From positions 1 to 64,000 of the forward strand of contig JAQBRT010000001.1 of assembly GCA_028286345.1 (NCBI GenBank): a stretch of 64,000 nt of DNA. Reading direction: 5' to 3'. This document shows positions 25,272-34,010 of the stretch, in pieces. How positions within the stretch are numbered: position 1 is the first letter of the stretch; each line of letters starts with the position of its first letter. This stretch comes from Candidatus Saccharimonadota bacterium. GTDB taxonomy: Bacteria; Patescibacteriota; Saccharimonadia; Saccharimonadales; UBA4665. The position numbers were made by a program, and so were the translations under genes. The notes beneath the pieces were generated by a model. It did no database searches, was not told the origin of the DNA, and worked only from the letters and a program-made list of their open reading frames with translations.

Positions 25272-26891
25272 CTAGGTCCGGTTTGAGATAGTGCCTTCGT
25301 CTGTTACGACGGCCTTTTCGGTAACATCAAACTTGCGGATGTACTTACCGAGCATCAGGCGGGTCTGCGAGTACAGGGCCGCGGTTGAACCGTAGACAAT
25401 GGTTGTGACCGGGAGGTAGGCCCACTGAAGCAGCATAAACACCGACCGGTGGCGTTTGTAGCGCTCAGGCCGTGGCGGCAATGTCTTTAGCGCGATAAAC
25501 AGCGACGCTGCACCACCGATCAGGCCAATAGTCTGGATACGGCTAACGGTAACAGGTAACAGGTTGGCGGCAAAGACTTGCGGGTGGAATAACGGCGGTA
25601 TAAAGGCGGCAAAAGTAATCAGCGGTGCGCCTACGGCCCAGCTGACGTGACCCTCAAGGGTACGGAGTAGTTTAGCCAAGACATCGACCTTTGGTGCTTT
25701 ATGGTGCTTGGTACGGAACCCCTGGTGGGCTATGTAGGCAATGTCTGAGGCGCCGTACGTCCAGCGGCGCAGTTGGATAAACTGGGCTTTAAGGGTACGG
25801 ATATAGCCATCGGCCAAGACGGCATCCTGATAAATTGGCACAGATAATGGATAAACGCGGTAGTCGCCGTCGTAACAGAAGTAAGAGCGCCAGAAGTGGT
25901 GGCCGTCTTCTACGATGGTACGCACACTCCAGAAATCCATGTCGATCAGCGCCTGCATGCTTTGGGCGTGGGCCGAGAAGTTGCGCTCCAGGTGCGGGCG
26001 CTGCGTCAGGACAATGTAAAAGAAGTTGTTACCAGTGGCAATCACCCGCATTGGCGCTGGGGCGTCCCAGATATTGTTAGTAAACATTGCTAGTGGTTGG
26101 AATGAGGCCCGGATTGGGTCGTGCACCACGCAGTAGACGTAGCTGAGGTAAGAAAAATAACGGGGGTCAGGCCGGTTGTCAGAGTCGAGTGTGGTTACCA
26201 CCACCTTGCGCGGGTCATACTTGTGCTGCTCGAGGTATTTTTTTAGCTCGCGGCCGGCAAAAGTAACGTTACCGCCCTTGCCAACAATTTCGCCGGGGAT
26301 ATTAGCTGGGTGCTGGACCGCCATGGCATGCTTAAAGTGCTTGCCGTACAGCTTGATTAGCTCATTGACCCGGTCTTGGGCGGCCTGCCCGGCCCGGCCT
26401 TCGTAAGCGAACACTAAAATCATCTTCTTAGTGTCATAGTTGCCGTTGATGACTGCCTGTACAGTAGGCTCTAACACCTCTCGCGCTTCGTTTACGGTGG
26501 CAATAATAACGGCATGCGTCAGCTCACTGGGCTTGATTCGGGTGTCGCGTTTCATGACACGGTCAAGGTTTTTAACATGCCACTTGGGCCGTTCAGCAAT
26601 GTTTTTAGTGACTGCACCGGCTTCAAGGTCAGCCAACAGTTCGTTCCAGTTGAGCTGCATGTGGTGGCGCATTACCCGGTAACCGGCCACGGCCCGGATG
26701 TTAACGGCCAGTGAGCGCACAAAATAGATCAAAATGTAAATCAAAATAAAGAGCACTACGGCATAGACATTAATAATGCTGAGGATCACCGGTGTTAGTA
26801 GCAGTGTCCAGCTGAGCATGCCGGGTAGCATCTCAAAAAAGCGATAGAACTTGCCGCGGTCTTCCTCATACGGAATGTCTAGGTCTGCCAC
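25272..26891 (-). CDS. Membrane glycosyltransferase, family 2 (cellulose synthase-like)
   Basis: The 539-residue protein has two N-terminal helices, a cytoplasmic GT-A domain and four C-terminal helices. Catalytic marks of processive GT2 enzymes are visible: the UDP-binding strand HAVIIATVNEAREVLEPTV, DSDNRPD as the DxD motif, VEDGHHFWR with the general base, and QFIQLRRWTYG as the QxxRW motif. It would polymerise or transfer a sugar at the membrane; the sugar is unknown. It lies 8 nt after a small three-helix membrane protein, which may be its partner. Confidence 0.85.
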   Translation of the reverse strand: MADLDIPYEEDRGKFYRFFEMLPGMLSWTLLLTPVILSIINVYAVVLFILIYILIYFVRSLAVNIRAVAGYRVMRHHMQLNWNELLADLEAGAVTKNIAERPKWHVKNLDRVMKRDTRIKPSELTHAVIIATVNEAREVLEPTVQAVINGNYDTKKMILVFAYEGRAGQAAQDRVNELIKLYGKHFKHAMAVQHPANIPGEIVGKGGNVTFAGRELKKYLEQHKYDPRKVVVTTLDSDNRPDPRYFSYLSYVYCVVHDPIRASFQPLAMFTNNIWDAPAPMRVIATGNNFFYIVLTQRPHLERNFSAHAQSMQALIDMDFWSVRTIVEDGHHFWRSYFCYDGDYRVYPLSVPIYQDAVLADGYIRTLKAQFIQLRRWTYGASDIAYIAHQGFRTKHHKAPKVDVLAKLLRTLEGHVSWAVGAPLITFAAFIPPLFHPQVFAANLLPVTVSRIQTIGLIGGAASLFIALKTLPPRPERYKRHRSVFMLLQWAYLPVTTIVYGSTAALYSQTRLMLGKYIRKFDVTEKAVVTDEGTISNRT

Positions 26892-26899
26892 CGCTAAAC

Positions 26900-27256
26900 C
26901 TACCCTAGTAGCAACAAAGCATTACTGACGATAATATTCAAAACTAGCAGCAAAATGCCCAGCGACAAGATAGCGACCGACAATTGGCGGTGAATCCGGT
27001 AGGTGCGCATACTCAAAACTGTGTGCGCCAGGAGCACGAGGAGCGCAAAGCCAACAAAGCCGAGTAAATTCTGTACACTGCCCGGCTGGTACGCATTAAC
27101 ACCAAGGGCTGGACGATAAGCCACAATGTGACCGCTACTGTGACCACCAACCAAGCGCAGCAGCACAAAAATACTGCCGGCAAATGCCAAGAACACTTGC
27201 ACGCTCAGGAGCAAGAGCACGAGATGATCATGAAAATACTTTTTTGATGAGGCCAT
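26900..27256 (-). CDS. Three-helix membrane protein next to the glycosyltransferase
   Basis: The 118-residue product has hydrophobic helices near 12-33, 62-82 and 91-115, and a loop with AYRPALGVNAYQPG facing one side. No family was recognised. It is the first gene of the unit with the glycosyltransferase. TACAAT lies 12 nt before the ATG. Confidence 0.65.
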   Translation of the reverse strand: MASSKKYFHDHLVLLLLSVQVFLAFAGSIFVLLRLVGGHSSGHIVAYRPALGVNAYQPGSVQNLLGFVGFALLVLLAHTVLSMRTYRIHRQLSVAILSLGILLLVLNIIVSNALLLLG

Positions 27257-27305
27257 TTACTGCCGTTTATTGTATCACTTTTTAGCTCGAAACAGATAGG
27301 GAAAG

Positions 27306-27380
27306 TGGTGCGGGTGGCGAGAGTCGAACTCGCGTCTCAACCTTGGGAAGGTCACATAATGGCCGTTATACGACACCCGC
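27306..27380 (-). tRNA. tRNA-Gly (CCC)
   Basis: The acceptor is GCGGGTG/CACCCGC. The anticodon loop TTCCCAA sits between TGACC and GGTTG, and the T-loop is TTCGACT. CCA is encoded. Confidence 0.95.
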
Positions 27381-27391
27381 AGTTATAAATT

Positions 27392-27467
27392 TGGAGCCAC
27401 CTAGCAGGATCGAACTGCTGACCTACACGTTACGAATGTGTCGCTCTACCAACTGAGCTAAGGTGGC
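27392..27467 (-). tRNA. tRNA-Thr (CGT)
   Basis: The acceptor is GCCACCT/AGGTGGC. The anticodon loop TTCGTAA sits in ACACA/CGTGT with one A-C at the loop end. The discriminator is T and CCA is encoded. The UCCA end matches the UGGA bulge of the thrS leader. It lies 12 nt from tRNA-Gly and is probably co-transcribed with it. Confidence 0.94.
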
Positions 27468-27550
27468 TTACCAGGTGCCGAACAAAGTACCGGGTAATTA
27501 TAGCCGCCGCTTAGCTAGACCGCAACATGTTGTCGCCAAGCTACTTTGGA

Positions 27551-28900
27551 CTATTCTACGGCGTGACGATTACGGATACCGACAGCAGAGATGAGGCCGC
27601 CTACTATCACCAGCAGCCCAGTTGTAACCATCACCCGCCTAAAGCCAGCAACATCGAGCTTATCGCCAATGACTACACCGGCGGCGGCAATTGTTAAGAG
27701 CCCGGCAATCCGCGAAATAGCGTTATTGACCGCCGAGGCAATGCCGGCGTGCTTCTCGGCTACATCCCCAAGGACGGCCGCCGTTAGCGGCGCAACAGTC
27801 ATCGATAGGCCAAGCGCAAACAGAACTACTGCCGGGAACAACTGGGTCCAGTAAGTAACATGTTCGCTCAGGCGAGTCATTAAGATAAAGCCGGAACCTG
27901 CCACCACCGGGCCAAGCCCCATAAACAGTCGCGGGCCATACTTGCCAGAAAGCGCACCAAATTTTGGTGATAAAAAGAACATCACAAAGGTCGTCGGCAA
28001 CAGTGCTAGGCCAGATGATAGTGCGCTGTACCCGCTAACCTGCTGCAAAAAGATCACAATCATAAACGTAGCTATTGATAGGCCGCCGTAAATCGCAAAG
28101 GTCGCAATATTGCCAACCAAAAAATTGCGCACCCGGAATAACTCCAGGGGTAGCATAGCAATCGGGCTGCGCCGTTCATGCCAAATAAAGTAGCCGAGCG
28201 CCAGCAGGCCACCCAGCAACGGCACCAAAATCCGGGCACTAGCCCAGCCATAATGTGGCTGCTCAATCAGGCCAAACACCGCACCAGCCAGCCCGGCGCT
28301 ACAAAGAACGGCTCCCAATACGTCGAGCTTCACACCTTTGGTGTGTTCGGGCGTTTCCAGTTTCTTCATCAGCCACAAACAGATGGCAATTGGCACAATA
28401 TTGATAGCAAAAATCAGCCGCCACGATGCCCAGTCCACCAAAAAACCGCCCAAAAGCGGCCCAAAAATAAATGCTATCCCAGTCCAAGCCGTCCAGGTAC
28501 CAATCGCTTTCCCCTGTTCTGCGCCATTGAACACCGAAATAATCACTGCCAGCGAACTAGGCACGAGCAGCGCACCAGCCGCACCCTGCAAACCACGGGC
28601 CACAATCAGTACCGCACTGTTTGGTGCCAGGGCACACAGCAACGATGTCACGCCAAAGCCAATCAGTCCGGCACTTAGGATCCGTTTGCGGCCAAAGAGA
28701 TCAGACAGCGATCCAGCCAGCAGGATCAGCGAGCCCAGTGTAATCAGGTAGCCATCAGCCACCCACTGTTGGGTCACTAGGCCGCCATGCAGCTCACGGC
28801 TAATCGCCGGCAACGCTACGTTTACCACCGAGCCATCAAGGAATGCCACAAACGACGCCAATATACTTATCACCAGCGCCAGTTTTTGTGGTCTTGTCAT
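27551..28900 (-). CDS. MFS drug exporter, DHA2 type
   Basis: The 449-residue protein has about 12-14 helices and the proton-antiporter signatures of the EmrB/QacA group. These are LDGSVVNVALPAI in helix 1, the loop GSLSDLFGRKRIL (motif A), ARGLQGAAGALLVPSSLA, and GTWTAWTGIAFIFGPLLGGFLV (motif C). It most likely exports toxic organic compounds with proton uptake. TATGAT lies 6 nt before the ATG, so the mRNA is probably leaderless. It is divergent from the MarP-like protease. Confidence 0.9.
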   Translation of the reverse strand: MTRPQKLALVISILASFVAFLDGSVVNVALPAISRELHGGLVTQQWVADGYLITLGSLILLAGSLSDLFGRKRILSAGLIGFGVTSLLCALAPNSAVLIVARGLQGAAGALLVPSSLAVIISVFNGAEQGKAIGTWTAWTGIAFIFGPLLGGFLVDWASWRLIFAINIVPIAICLWLMKKLETPEHTKGVKLDVLGAVLCSAGLAGAVFGLIEQPHYGWASARILVPLLGGLLALGYFIWHERRSPIAMLPLELFRVRNFLVGNIATFAIYGGLSIATFMIVIFLQQVSGYSALSSGLALLPTTFVMFFLSPKFGALSGKYGPRLFMGLGPVVAGSGFILMTRLSEHVTYWTQLFPAVVLFALGLSMTVAPLTAAVLGDVAEKHAGIASAVNNAISRIAGLLTIAAAGVVIGDKLDVAGFRRVMVTTGLLVIVGGLISAVGIRNRHAVE

Positions 28901-28982
28901 AGCTCAATCATACACCGCGTTACAAGTAATACTGCTTGTGCTATTGCATCCACATCGCGCTGGCGAGCATACTGTGCTCAGC

Positions 28983-30167
28983 ATGTTCGGCTTCAACCTG
29001 GCAGATGCCATCATCATAATACTGCTCATTGGCTCAGTTGCCAGCGGTATTAAACTCGGCTTCTCAAACCAACTGTTCATACTCGGCGGCTTTTTGGGGG
29101 CGCTTTTTCTGGCTGGCGCGCTGTATCCGCACTTGCTGCCAATCCCCGACCGGACCATACGGACAATTTTCAACACTAACCTCGTATTATTCACCGCGTT
29201 TTACGCCGCAGCCCGCAGCTTTGACCTCGTGCAAAATCTCCACTGGTCATTCCATACGCACAAACAAAGCACTCGGAATAGGCTGGAACGTACCGATGCG
29301 TGGCTGGGTGCCGTGTCTGCCGGCGCAGCCTGTTTGGTGGTCGTATGGCTGGTGGCAGCAGCCATAGGAAGGCTGCCGTTTGCAGGGGTCAGCAACAGTG
29401 CCAATGATGCCCGTATTGTTCAGCACCTTACCCAAGCATTGCCGCCAGTGCCTGCAGTTTTGGCTGAATTTAACCGGCAAGTTGACCCAAACAGCCCACC
29501 GCACGTGTTCGTCAACCCAAAGCCACAGACCTCTTTCGCCTATTCACCTGCCGAAGTCCAAGCCGCCACTGATAAAGCGACTGCCGCGGTGGTTCGGATT
29601 ACCGGTTTCGGCTGCGGCGGCATCGTTATGGGTTCTGGTTTTGTAGCAGCGCCAGACCTGGTGGTAACTAACGCTCACGTTATTGCCGGTGTCCGGCGGC
29701 CAATCATTAAGTACCACGGCCAAAGTTACGAAGGCCTGCCGGTACTATTTAGCCCCGACCTGGACTTTGCCATCCTCCGGGTACCAGGCCTCGGTATTAA
29801 ACCACTGGCCCTTGCCTCTGAGGATATCACCACCAATACGACAGTTGCCGTACTCGGCTACCCCGACGGGAACTTTAGGGTAGCTCCAGGTTTGATACGC
29901 AACAACCTCACGGTATTCGCTAGGAATATTTACGACGTCGGCGTTATCGGCCGTGCCATATACGAAATCCAGGCCTCGGTCGCACCCGGCAGTTCGGGCG
30001 GCCCCGTCGTTTTAGGCAACGGCCAAGTAGCCGGCGTGATCTTCAGCAAATCACTTGACGTTAACGACGATGCATTTGCCTTATCGTCATCCCACCTGCT
30101 AGCAAGCCTTAACAAAGCCAAACAGTCATACAACCGGGTCAGCACCGGCGTTTGCCTAGCAAGCTAA
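28983..30167 (+). CDS. MarP-like membrane serine protease (CvpA domain + trypsin fold)
   Basis: The 394-residue protein has four N-terminal helices of the CvpA type (residues 1-130). An extracellular trypsin-like domain follows, with the triad His232 (TNAHVIAG), Asp261 (PDLDFAILRV) and Ser338 (APGSSGGPV). Two Cys near 211 and 391 could form a disulfide. The layout equals mycobacterial MarP (Rv3671c), needed for acid and oxidative stress resistance. ATG at 28983 was chosen because it opens the first helix, with CATACT 9 nt upstream; a longer frame from 28938 adds 15 unlikely residues. Confidence 0.88.
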   Translation: MFGFNLADAIIIILLIGSVASGIKLGFSNQLFILGGFLGALFLAGALYPHLLPIPDRTIRTIFNTNLVLFTAFYAAARSFDLVQNLHWSFHTHKQSTRNRLERTDAWLGAVSAGAACLVVVWLVAAAIGRLPFAGVSNSANDARIVQHLTQALPPVPAVLAEFNRQVDPNSPPHVFVNPKPQTSFAYSPAEVQAATDKATAAVVRITGFGCGGIVMGSGFVAAPDLVVTNAHVIAGVRRPIIKYHGQSYEGLPVLFSPDLDFAILRVPGLGIKPLALASEDITTNTTVAVLGYPDGNFRVAPGLIRNNLTVFARNIYDVGVIGRAIYEIQASVAPGSSGGPVVLGNGQVAGVIFSKSLDVNDDAFALSSSHLLASLNKAKQSYNRVSTGVCLAS

Positions 30168-30174
30168 GCTCGCA

Positions 30175-30215
30175 GGCAAAAGAAAACACCTATCGGCGAG
30201 GATAGGTGTTTTCTT
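30175..30215. terminator. Terminator, copy 1 of a 41-nt identical pair
   Basis: AAGAAAACACCTATC pairs with GATAGGTGTTTTCTT around GGCGAG. It serves the MarP-like gene on the plus strand and the unrecognised gene at 30232-31236 on the minus strand. The same 41 nt recur exactly 1150 bp away at 31325-31365. Confidence 0.85.
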
Positions 30216-30231
30216 GCAGACAGCAGGTGCT

Positions 30232-31236
30232 TTAGTTTGCTGCTACTTCTTTCATCGCTTCAGTTACTTCTTGAATCTTGGCCTGCATTTTTGCGATATC
30301 ATCGGCTTGCAAAGGCTCTTTTTCAACCCGCTCGTAATTACTACCCCGCTTTACAACAGTAGCTGTTATGTCACCGTTATCCATGTGGTTTGGCAAGTGT
30401 TTATGTACAGTGCCGTTCTTGTGGCCGTTATCAATTACATTACCATCGGTCTTAATAGTGAACTTATAGGCCTCAACAGTTGCAAGGTTTTTGTCATACC
30501 GGGCTACAGCAGCTTGATCAATATCGGTTGCTTTAGAAAACTGCACTTCAGTACCATCTTCATTAAAACCGATTGAGAGTAGTTCAGTTTCTTGGTGAGT
30601 TTGTGCATATGTCAGACCGTCTGTATCGACGGGGGTACGCTCAAACATCATTCTTTTGCCATGGCGAGGTGTTCCAATAAACCTCCAACCTGACATACTC
30701 TGTTTGTGAGCAGTAGACAACGTAGCTAATTCTTTGATTGCTGCATCAAGCTGAGGTGCACCATCAATTTCAACGCCCTCTAAATGCTTTTCGTGGGCTA
30801 GAGCATATGCTGTTGCGGCTTCTTGCTTCTTGATTTCAGCCTCGATGCGCTCACGCTCTTGCTGAGCATATTTAGTAATTGCGCCCTTTTCACCAGCTTT
30901 AATGGCATCCTTATCTTCAAACAGCGTAGACAGGACTTCATGCGCCTTATCTAACTTATCTTCTCGGTAGTACAAGTCTGCACGAACTTCTTCATCAGAT
31001 TCTCGGTGATTTTCAACGAGCCAATCCTGGTGATCCAAGCTGCCACGATCGTGGCCAGGGTCTGGAGTTGGAGCGGGTGGCTGATAATTTTGTGCAAAGT
31101 GTAGGCTCTGTTCTGCGCCTGAAACTTCCTTTTGGGCCAGCTCCATAGTGCGAGCAATACCATTTAATGCTAAATGGCTGTCGTCTAGTGCTAATTGTTC
31201 GCGTAAATCTTGTGGTGCTTCTTGTGCTTGTGCCAT
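30232..31236 (-). CDS. Unrecognised coiled-coil protein, 334 residues
   Basis: The soluble product is highly charged. Long helical segments (about 30-50, 85-160 and the last 30 residues) are rich in Glu, Lys and Ala and probably form coiled coils. A middle part (about 175-290) looks like mixed strands (GWRFIGTPRHGKRMMFERTP). There is no signal peptide. It has its own consensus promoter and AAGGA before ATG. Its coding sequence looks less GC-rich than its neighbours, and identical terminators bracket it beside tRNA-Asp, so it may be an inserted cassette. No function can be assigned. Confidence 0.7.
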   Translation of the reverse strand: MAQAQEAPQDLREQLALDDSHLALNGIARTMELAQKEVSGAEQSLHFAQNYQPPAPTPDPGHDRGSLDHQDWLVENHRESDEEVRADLYYREDKLDKAHEVLSTLFEDKDAIKAGEKGAITKYAQQERERIEAEIKKQEAATAYALAHEKHLEGVEIDGAPQLDAAIKELATLSTAHKQSMSGWRFIGTPRHGKRMMFERTPVDTDGLTYAQTHQETELLSIGFNEDGTEVQFSKATDIDQAAVARYDKNLATVEAYKFTIKTDGNVIDNGHKNGTVHKHLPNHMDNGDITATVVKRGSNYERVEKEPLQADDIAKMQAKIQEVTEAMKEVAAN

Positions 31237-31284
31237 GGAGTAGATTCCTTGATTAAATGTTTTTAGTTTTTGTTTACTGTTAAC

Positions 31285-31313
31285 ATATTAGCATAAGCTT
31301 GTTATTTTGTCAA
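31285..31313 (-). promoter_or_regulatory. Promoter of the 334-residue protein gene
   Basis: TTGACA (31308-31313) and TAATAT (31285-31290), minus strand, are 17 bp apart. The leader is about 40 nt. Confidence 0.8.
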
Positions 31314-31324
31314 TATAGTGCCTG

Positions 31325-31365
31325 GGCAAAAGAAAACACCTATCGGCGAGGATAGGTGTTTTCTT
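31325..31365 (-). terminator. Terminator of tRNA-Asp, copy 2 of the 41-nt pair
   Basis: The sequence is identical over 41 nt to 30175-30215. It begins 1 nt after the tRNA-Asp CCA end. Confidence 0.85.
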
Positions 31366-31366
31366 T

Positions 31367-31444
31367 TGGCGGGCCCGACCGGATTCGAACCGGCGATCTC
31401 CTCCGTGACAGGGAGGCGTGATAGGCCGACTTCACTACGAGCCC
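31367..31444 (-). tRNA. tRNA-Asp (GTC)
   Basis: The acceptor is GGGCTCG/CGGGCCC with one T-G pair. The anticodon loop CTGTCAC sits between CCTCC and GGAGG, and the T-loop is TTCGAAT. The discriminator is G and CCA is encoded. Confidence 0.95.
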
Positions 31445-31533
31445 ACGACCAAACAAGTATCTTTTTCAAAATACAGGGGTAATCATATCAATTTAGGCTT
31501 CAAAAAGCAACCGCAAACTGCCTTGACAACTCT

Positions 31534-31562
31534 TTGACGTTTTATCCAACTTATGTTAATAT
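31534..31562 (+). promoter_or_regulatory. Promoter giving a leaderless mRNA at 31570
   Basis: TTGACG (31534-31539) and TAATAT (31557-31562) are 17 bp apart, and the ATG lies 7 nt after the -10 box. Confidence 0.8.
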
Positions 31563-31569
31563 AACAGAT

Positions 31570-32301
31570 ATGCACGACCTCGATCCCGGCCTACGTCCTA
31601 GCGCGATCGACACGCTTCTGTCTGACCCTGCCAAGCAGGAACAGGTACGCGAGTTCTTTGCTGATGTTGACGCCGAACAAGAGCGCATCAAGGCCGATGG
31701 CAAGCTTATTAACACCGTTTCTAACAAAAATGTGGGCGGCTTCCCTGCTATTATCACCGAGACCGGCGTGGTTATCGAAGTTGTGTCTGTCGAAAACCCC
31801 GTGACCCTGAGCGATTCTCCTAAGTACGTAGCCTTTAGCGAGGCGGACATTGCTGATGCCATCCGCGAAATTGCCGGTTACAAAACCGTTGTCATGGGCT
31901 TTGGCCTTGATATAAGCAAGCCTGAGCCGACCCGTTTCGCTCTAGAAACCGTGGCACTGCCAGAGTGGAGCGATCTTGATAAGACCCTAAAACCGCGTAA
32001 TACTTTTGACCACGGCGGCTCGCTGATATTGTTTGGGCGGACGGATGCATCAACGGTCAAAGACAGCGAAGAGGCCGTTGCCCTACTAGATAGCGCTCTG
32101 CGTGATACGGGCAACAAAACCAGCGAAGAGGCCATGCACGACTTTACGGTCGAGCTAGCCAAGCAAGGCGCCTACATATTTATCATGGGCTTTAAACGTA
32201 ATGTTGGTGAAGGTGTTCAGCCAGATCGCCAGATGTGGACAGGCAGCGTTCAGAGCGAGCAGTTCAGCGCCGCTCGCAAGCGCAACCAGTTTGAGCTCTA
32301 G
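31570..32301 (+). CDS. Unrecognised cytoplasmic protein, 243 residues
   Basis: The product looks like a mixed alpha/beta protein: a helical N-terminus (DPAKQEQVREFFADVDAEQERI), strands around GGFPAIITETGVVIEVVSV, and helices near 180-205. It is acidic, without signal or membrane segments. No motif was recognised. The start is fixed by the promoter, which allows only a leaderless message from ATG 31570. It is the first of three consecutive unrecognised plus-strand genes, each with its own promoter. Confidence 0.7.
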   Translation: MHDLDPGLRPSAIDTLLSDPAKQEQVREFFADVDAEQERIKADGKLINTVSNKNVGGFPAIITETGVVIEVVSVENPVTLSDSPKYVAFSEADIADAIREIAGYKTVVMGFGLDISKPEPTRFALETVALPEWSDLDKTLKPRNTFDHGGSLILFGRTDASTVKDSEEAVALLDSALRDTGNKTSEEAMHDFTVELAKQGAYIFIMGFKRNVGEGVQPDRQMWTGSVQSEQFSAARKRNQFEL

Positions 32302-32307
32302 AGACTT

Positions 32308-32335
32308 TTGACTCAGAACTGTTTTATAGTATGGT
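32308..32335 (+). promoter_or_regulatory. Promoter giving a leaderless mRNA at 32342
   Basis: TTGACT (32308-32313) and TATGGT (32330-32335) are 16 bp apart, and the ATG lies 6 nt after the -10 box. Confidence 0.75.
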
Positions 32336-32341
32336 AAATCT

Positions 32342-32989
32342 ATGGCGGGAGAATACCGAGTTTTATACACCAACGGCATCCAACCCGATGCTGTGGAGCA
32401 TGCTCTCGAGGCAACGCTCGTAACGTTTGATGCGATCAGCGCCCAAGACGAACAGTTAGAAACCCCTATTATCACCCGTGACCTTATGGGCATTGCCGCG
32501 GCGATACACCCATACAACACCGGGCGTGAGCGTGATCGCATCTTGACGATTGCCCAAATTGGCGAAATACCAGACCGAGAAACCTATAAAAAGTTTGCTC
32601 TCAAGAGCGTCAGCCGGGCCTTTGACCAATGCGCCCGCGGACTCGAGACCGACGCCCAGCCAATGGAACGATTAGCCTGGCTGGCTGACAACGCACTGTA
32701 CCGCGCATCGAGCGCCAGCGTTAACGGTCTGCATGCTGGCTTTGCCGGTGGCTGGCCGCATCACAGCCGCTTAGTTGCTGTCAGTTTTGCGAGCAGCCTG
32801 GCAGAATCGATGCGACTACCGAACTCTTCTGACAAAGAGCATCATCTCTTCCCCGATGACTGGGCTACCGAACGACTCTCTTGGCTCAACGGCGGCCGTG
32901 ACGCTGGTGATAATCACGCTCACTTAGAAGCGTTCCGTGAGCGCTACCGCTTCATCTTTGACTTGATAGCTGAACCCGCCGTCAGTTAG
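32342..32989 (+). CDS. Unrecognised cytoplasmic protein, 215 residues
   Basis: The protein is mainly helical and rich in His and Arg. Visible elements are YRVLYTNGIQPDAVEHALEA at the start and GLHAGFAGGWPHHSRLVAVS near 135-155, with a His pair. A short DNHAHLEAFRERYRF segment lies near the end. Clustered His and Asp residues could bind a metal, but no known motif fits. It has its own promoter and probably a leaderless message. Confidence 0.65.
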   Translation: MAGEYRVLYTNGIQPDAVEHALEATLVTFDAISAQDEQLETPIITRDLMGIAAAIHPYNTGRERDRILTIAQIGEIPDRETYKKFALKSVSRAFDQCARGLETDAQPMERLAWLADNALYRASSASVNGLHAGFAGGWPHHSRLVAVSFASSLAESMRLPNSSDKEHHLFPDDWATERLSWLNGGRDAGDNHAHLEAFRERYRFIFDLIAEPAVS

Positions 32990-33008
32990 TCAGTACTCGG
33001 AAGTATAA

Positions 33009-33037
33009 TTGACTTTATGTCACTATTATGCTAATGT
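33009..33037 (+). promoter_or_regulatory. Promoter of the 315-residue protein gene
   Basis: TTGACT (33009-33014) and TAATGT (33032-33037) are 17 bp apart. An A-rich leader of about 20 nt without a Shine-Dalgarno site follows, as at the transglutaminase-like gene. Confidence 0.75.
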
Positions 33038-33062
33038 TAATACAGTTCTCTAAAACAAAAAC

Positions 33063-34010
33063 ATGTCAGAAACACTCGAAAAACAACCACAGTTAGAAGC
33101 GCAAAACTATAGTCCTGAAGAGATTCAGGCCTTACTTGCTGCTGGTATGCTCGATCCTGCCTTGTACCCTGAATACTCCCAGGCAGCCGACCCTAGCCTA
33201 CAGCCAAATTATGACCCATCTAATCCGTATGCCTCCGTTGAAACCGGTCAAATTGTGCCTGAATCGCTCGAAGTCCAGACCCAGCAAGCAGCACAAGAGG
33301 CCGCCACAAAACGCTTAGCCGAAATTGAAGCTGCCGAGCTGAAGCGCGCCGCCGAAGTACCCAACACCACTGCTGCTGCCGCTGTCGAACTGACCCTCCA
33401 TAATGCCGCCGTTATCGAAGCCGAGAAAGCCGTGCATGAAGCAATATCTGGTAGCGACACCCAAGCTAAAGAAGAAGCCATCAGAGAGGCCATCGCCCAG
33501 AGCCCTATCGAAGGTGACACTGCCGAGGTCGCCAGGGCCGCTGCAGAAGGCCGCTCCCCGACCAAGCTAGCCGAACAAGCTGCACCCGAGCCGGAAGCTG
33601 TTGAGGGCTACTCTGAATTAAAAGCCAAACCAAATGCTAATGCCGATAAGTTACTAAGCAAGTTCGCCAAGCGGGTTGGCCATCCACTAGAGGCAATGGG
33701 TGTTAAGCCCGGCCGCAACAAGCTCAAAGCTCAAATTGCCGAAGCTGGTGGTGCCGATCTTACCAAAGCCGAAGTTGCCCACGATGTCGAGCAGCAAATT
33801 GTTGGTATGGACTTCTTAAAATCGTTTGCCGACAATAAAGCACGTGGTAACCGGGCAAAACGCACGGAAGCTATTAAGGCCCTCCGGGAAACTGGCAGCC
33901 TGCGGATCGCATCTGAAGCAATGGGCCGTATGCGCCGCGGTGGCACTGTCAGTGCCGGAACCGAGCGCCGCATTGGCAAGCGCTTGATGCGCGCTTTTAG
34001 TAAACACTAG
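33063..34010 (+). CDS. Unrecognised Ala/Glu-rich protein with basic tail, 315 residues
   Basis: The first 190 residues are rich in Ala, Glu, Pro and Gln and probably disordered or helical. It opens with repeat-like turns (SPEEIQALLAAGMLDPALYP). The last 125 residues are a basic helical domain (LLSKFAKRVGHPLEAMGVKPGR and RRGGTVSAGTERRIGKRLMR) that could bind nucleic acid or a membrane. No family was recognised. It overlaps the convergent parvulin gene by 4 nt. Confidence 0.65.
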   Translation: MSETLEKQPQLEAQNYSPEEIQALLAAGMLDPALYPEYSQAADPSLQPNYDPSNPYASVETGQIVPESLEVQTQQAAQEAATKRLAEIEAAELKRAAEVPNTTAAAAVELTLHNAAVIEAEKAVHEAISGSDTQAKEEAIREAIAQSPIEGDTAEVARAAAEGRSPTKLAEQAAPEPEAVEGYSELKAKPNANADKLLSKFAKRVGHPLEAMGVKPGRNKLKAQIAEAGGADLTKAEVAHDVEQQIVGMDFLKSFADNKARGNRAKRTEAIKALRETGSLRIASEAMGRMRRGGTVSAGTERRIGKRLMRAFSKH

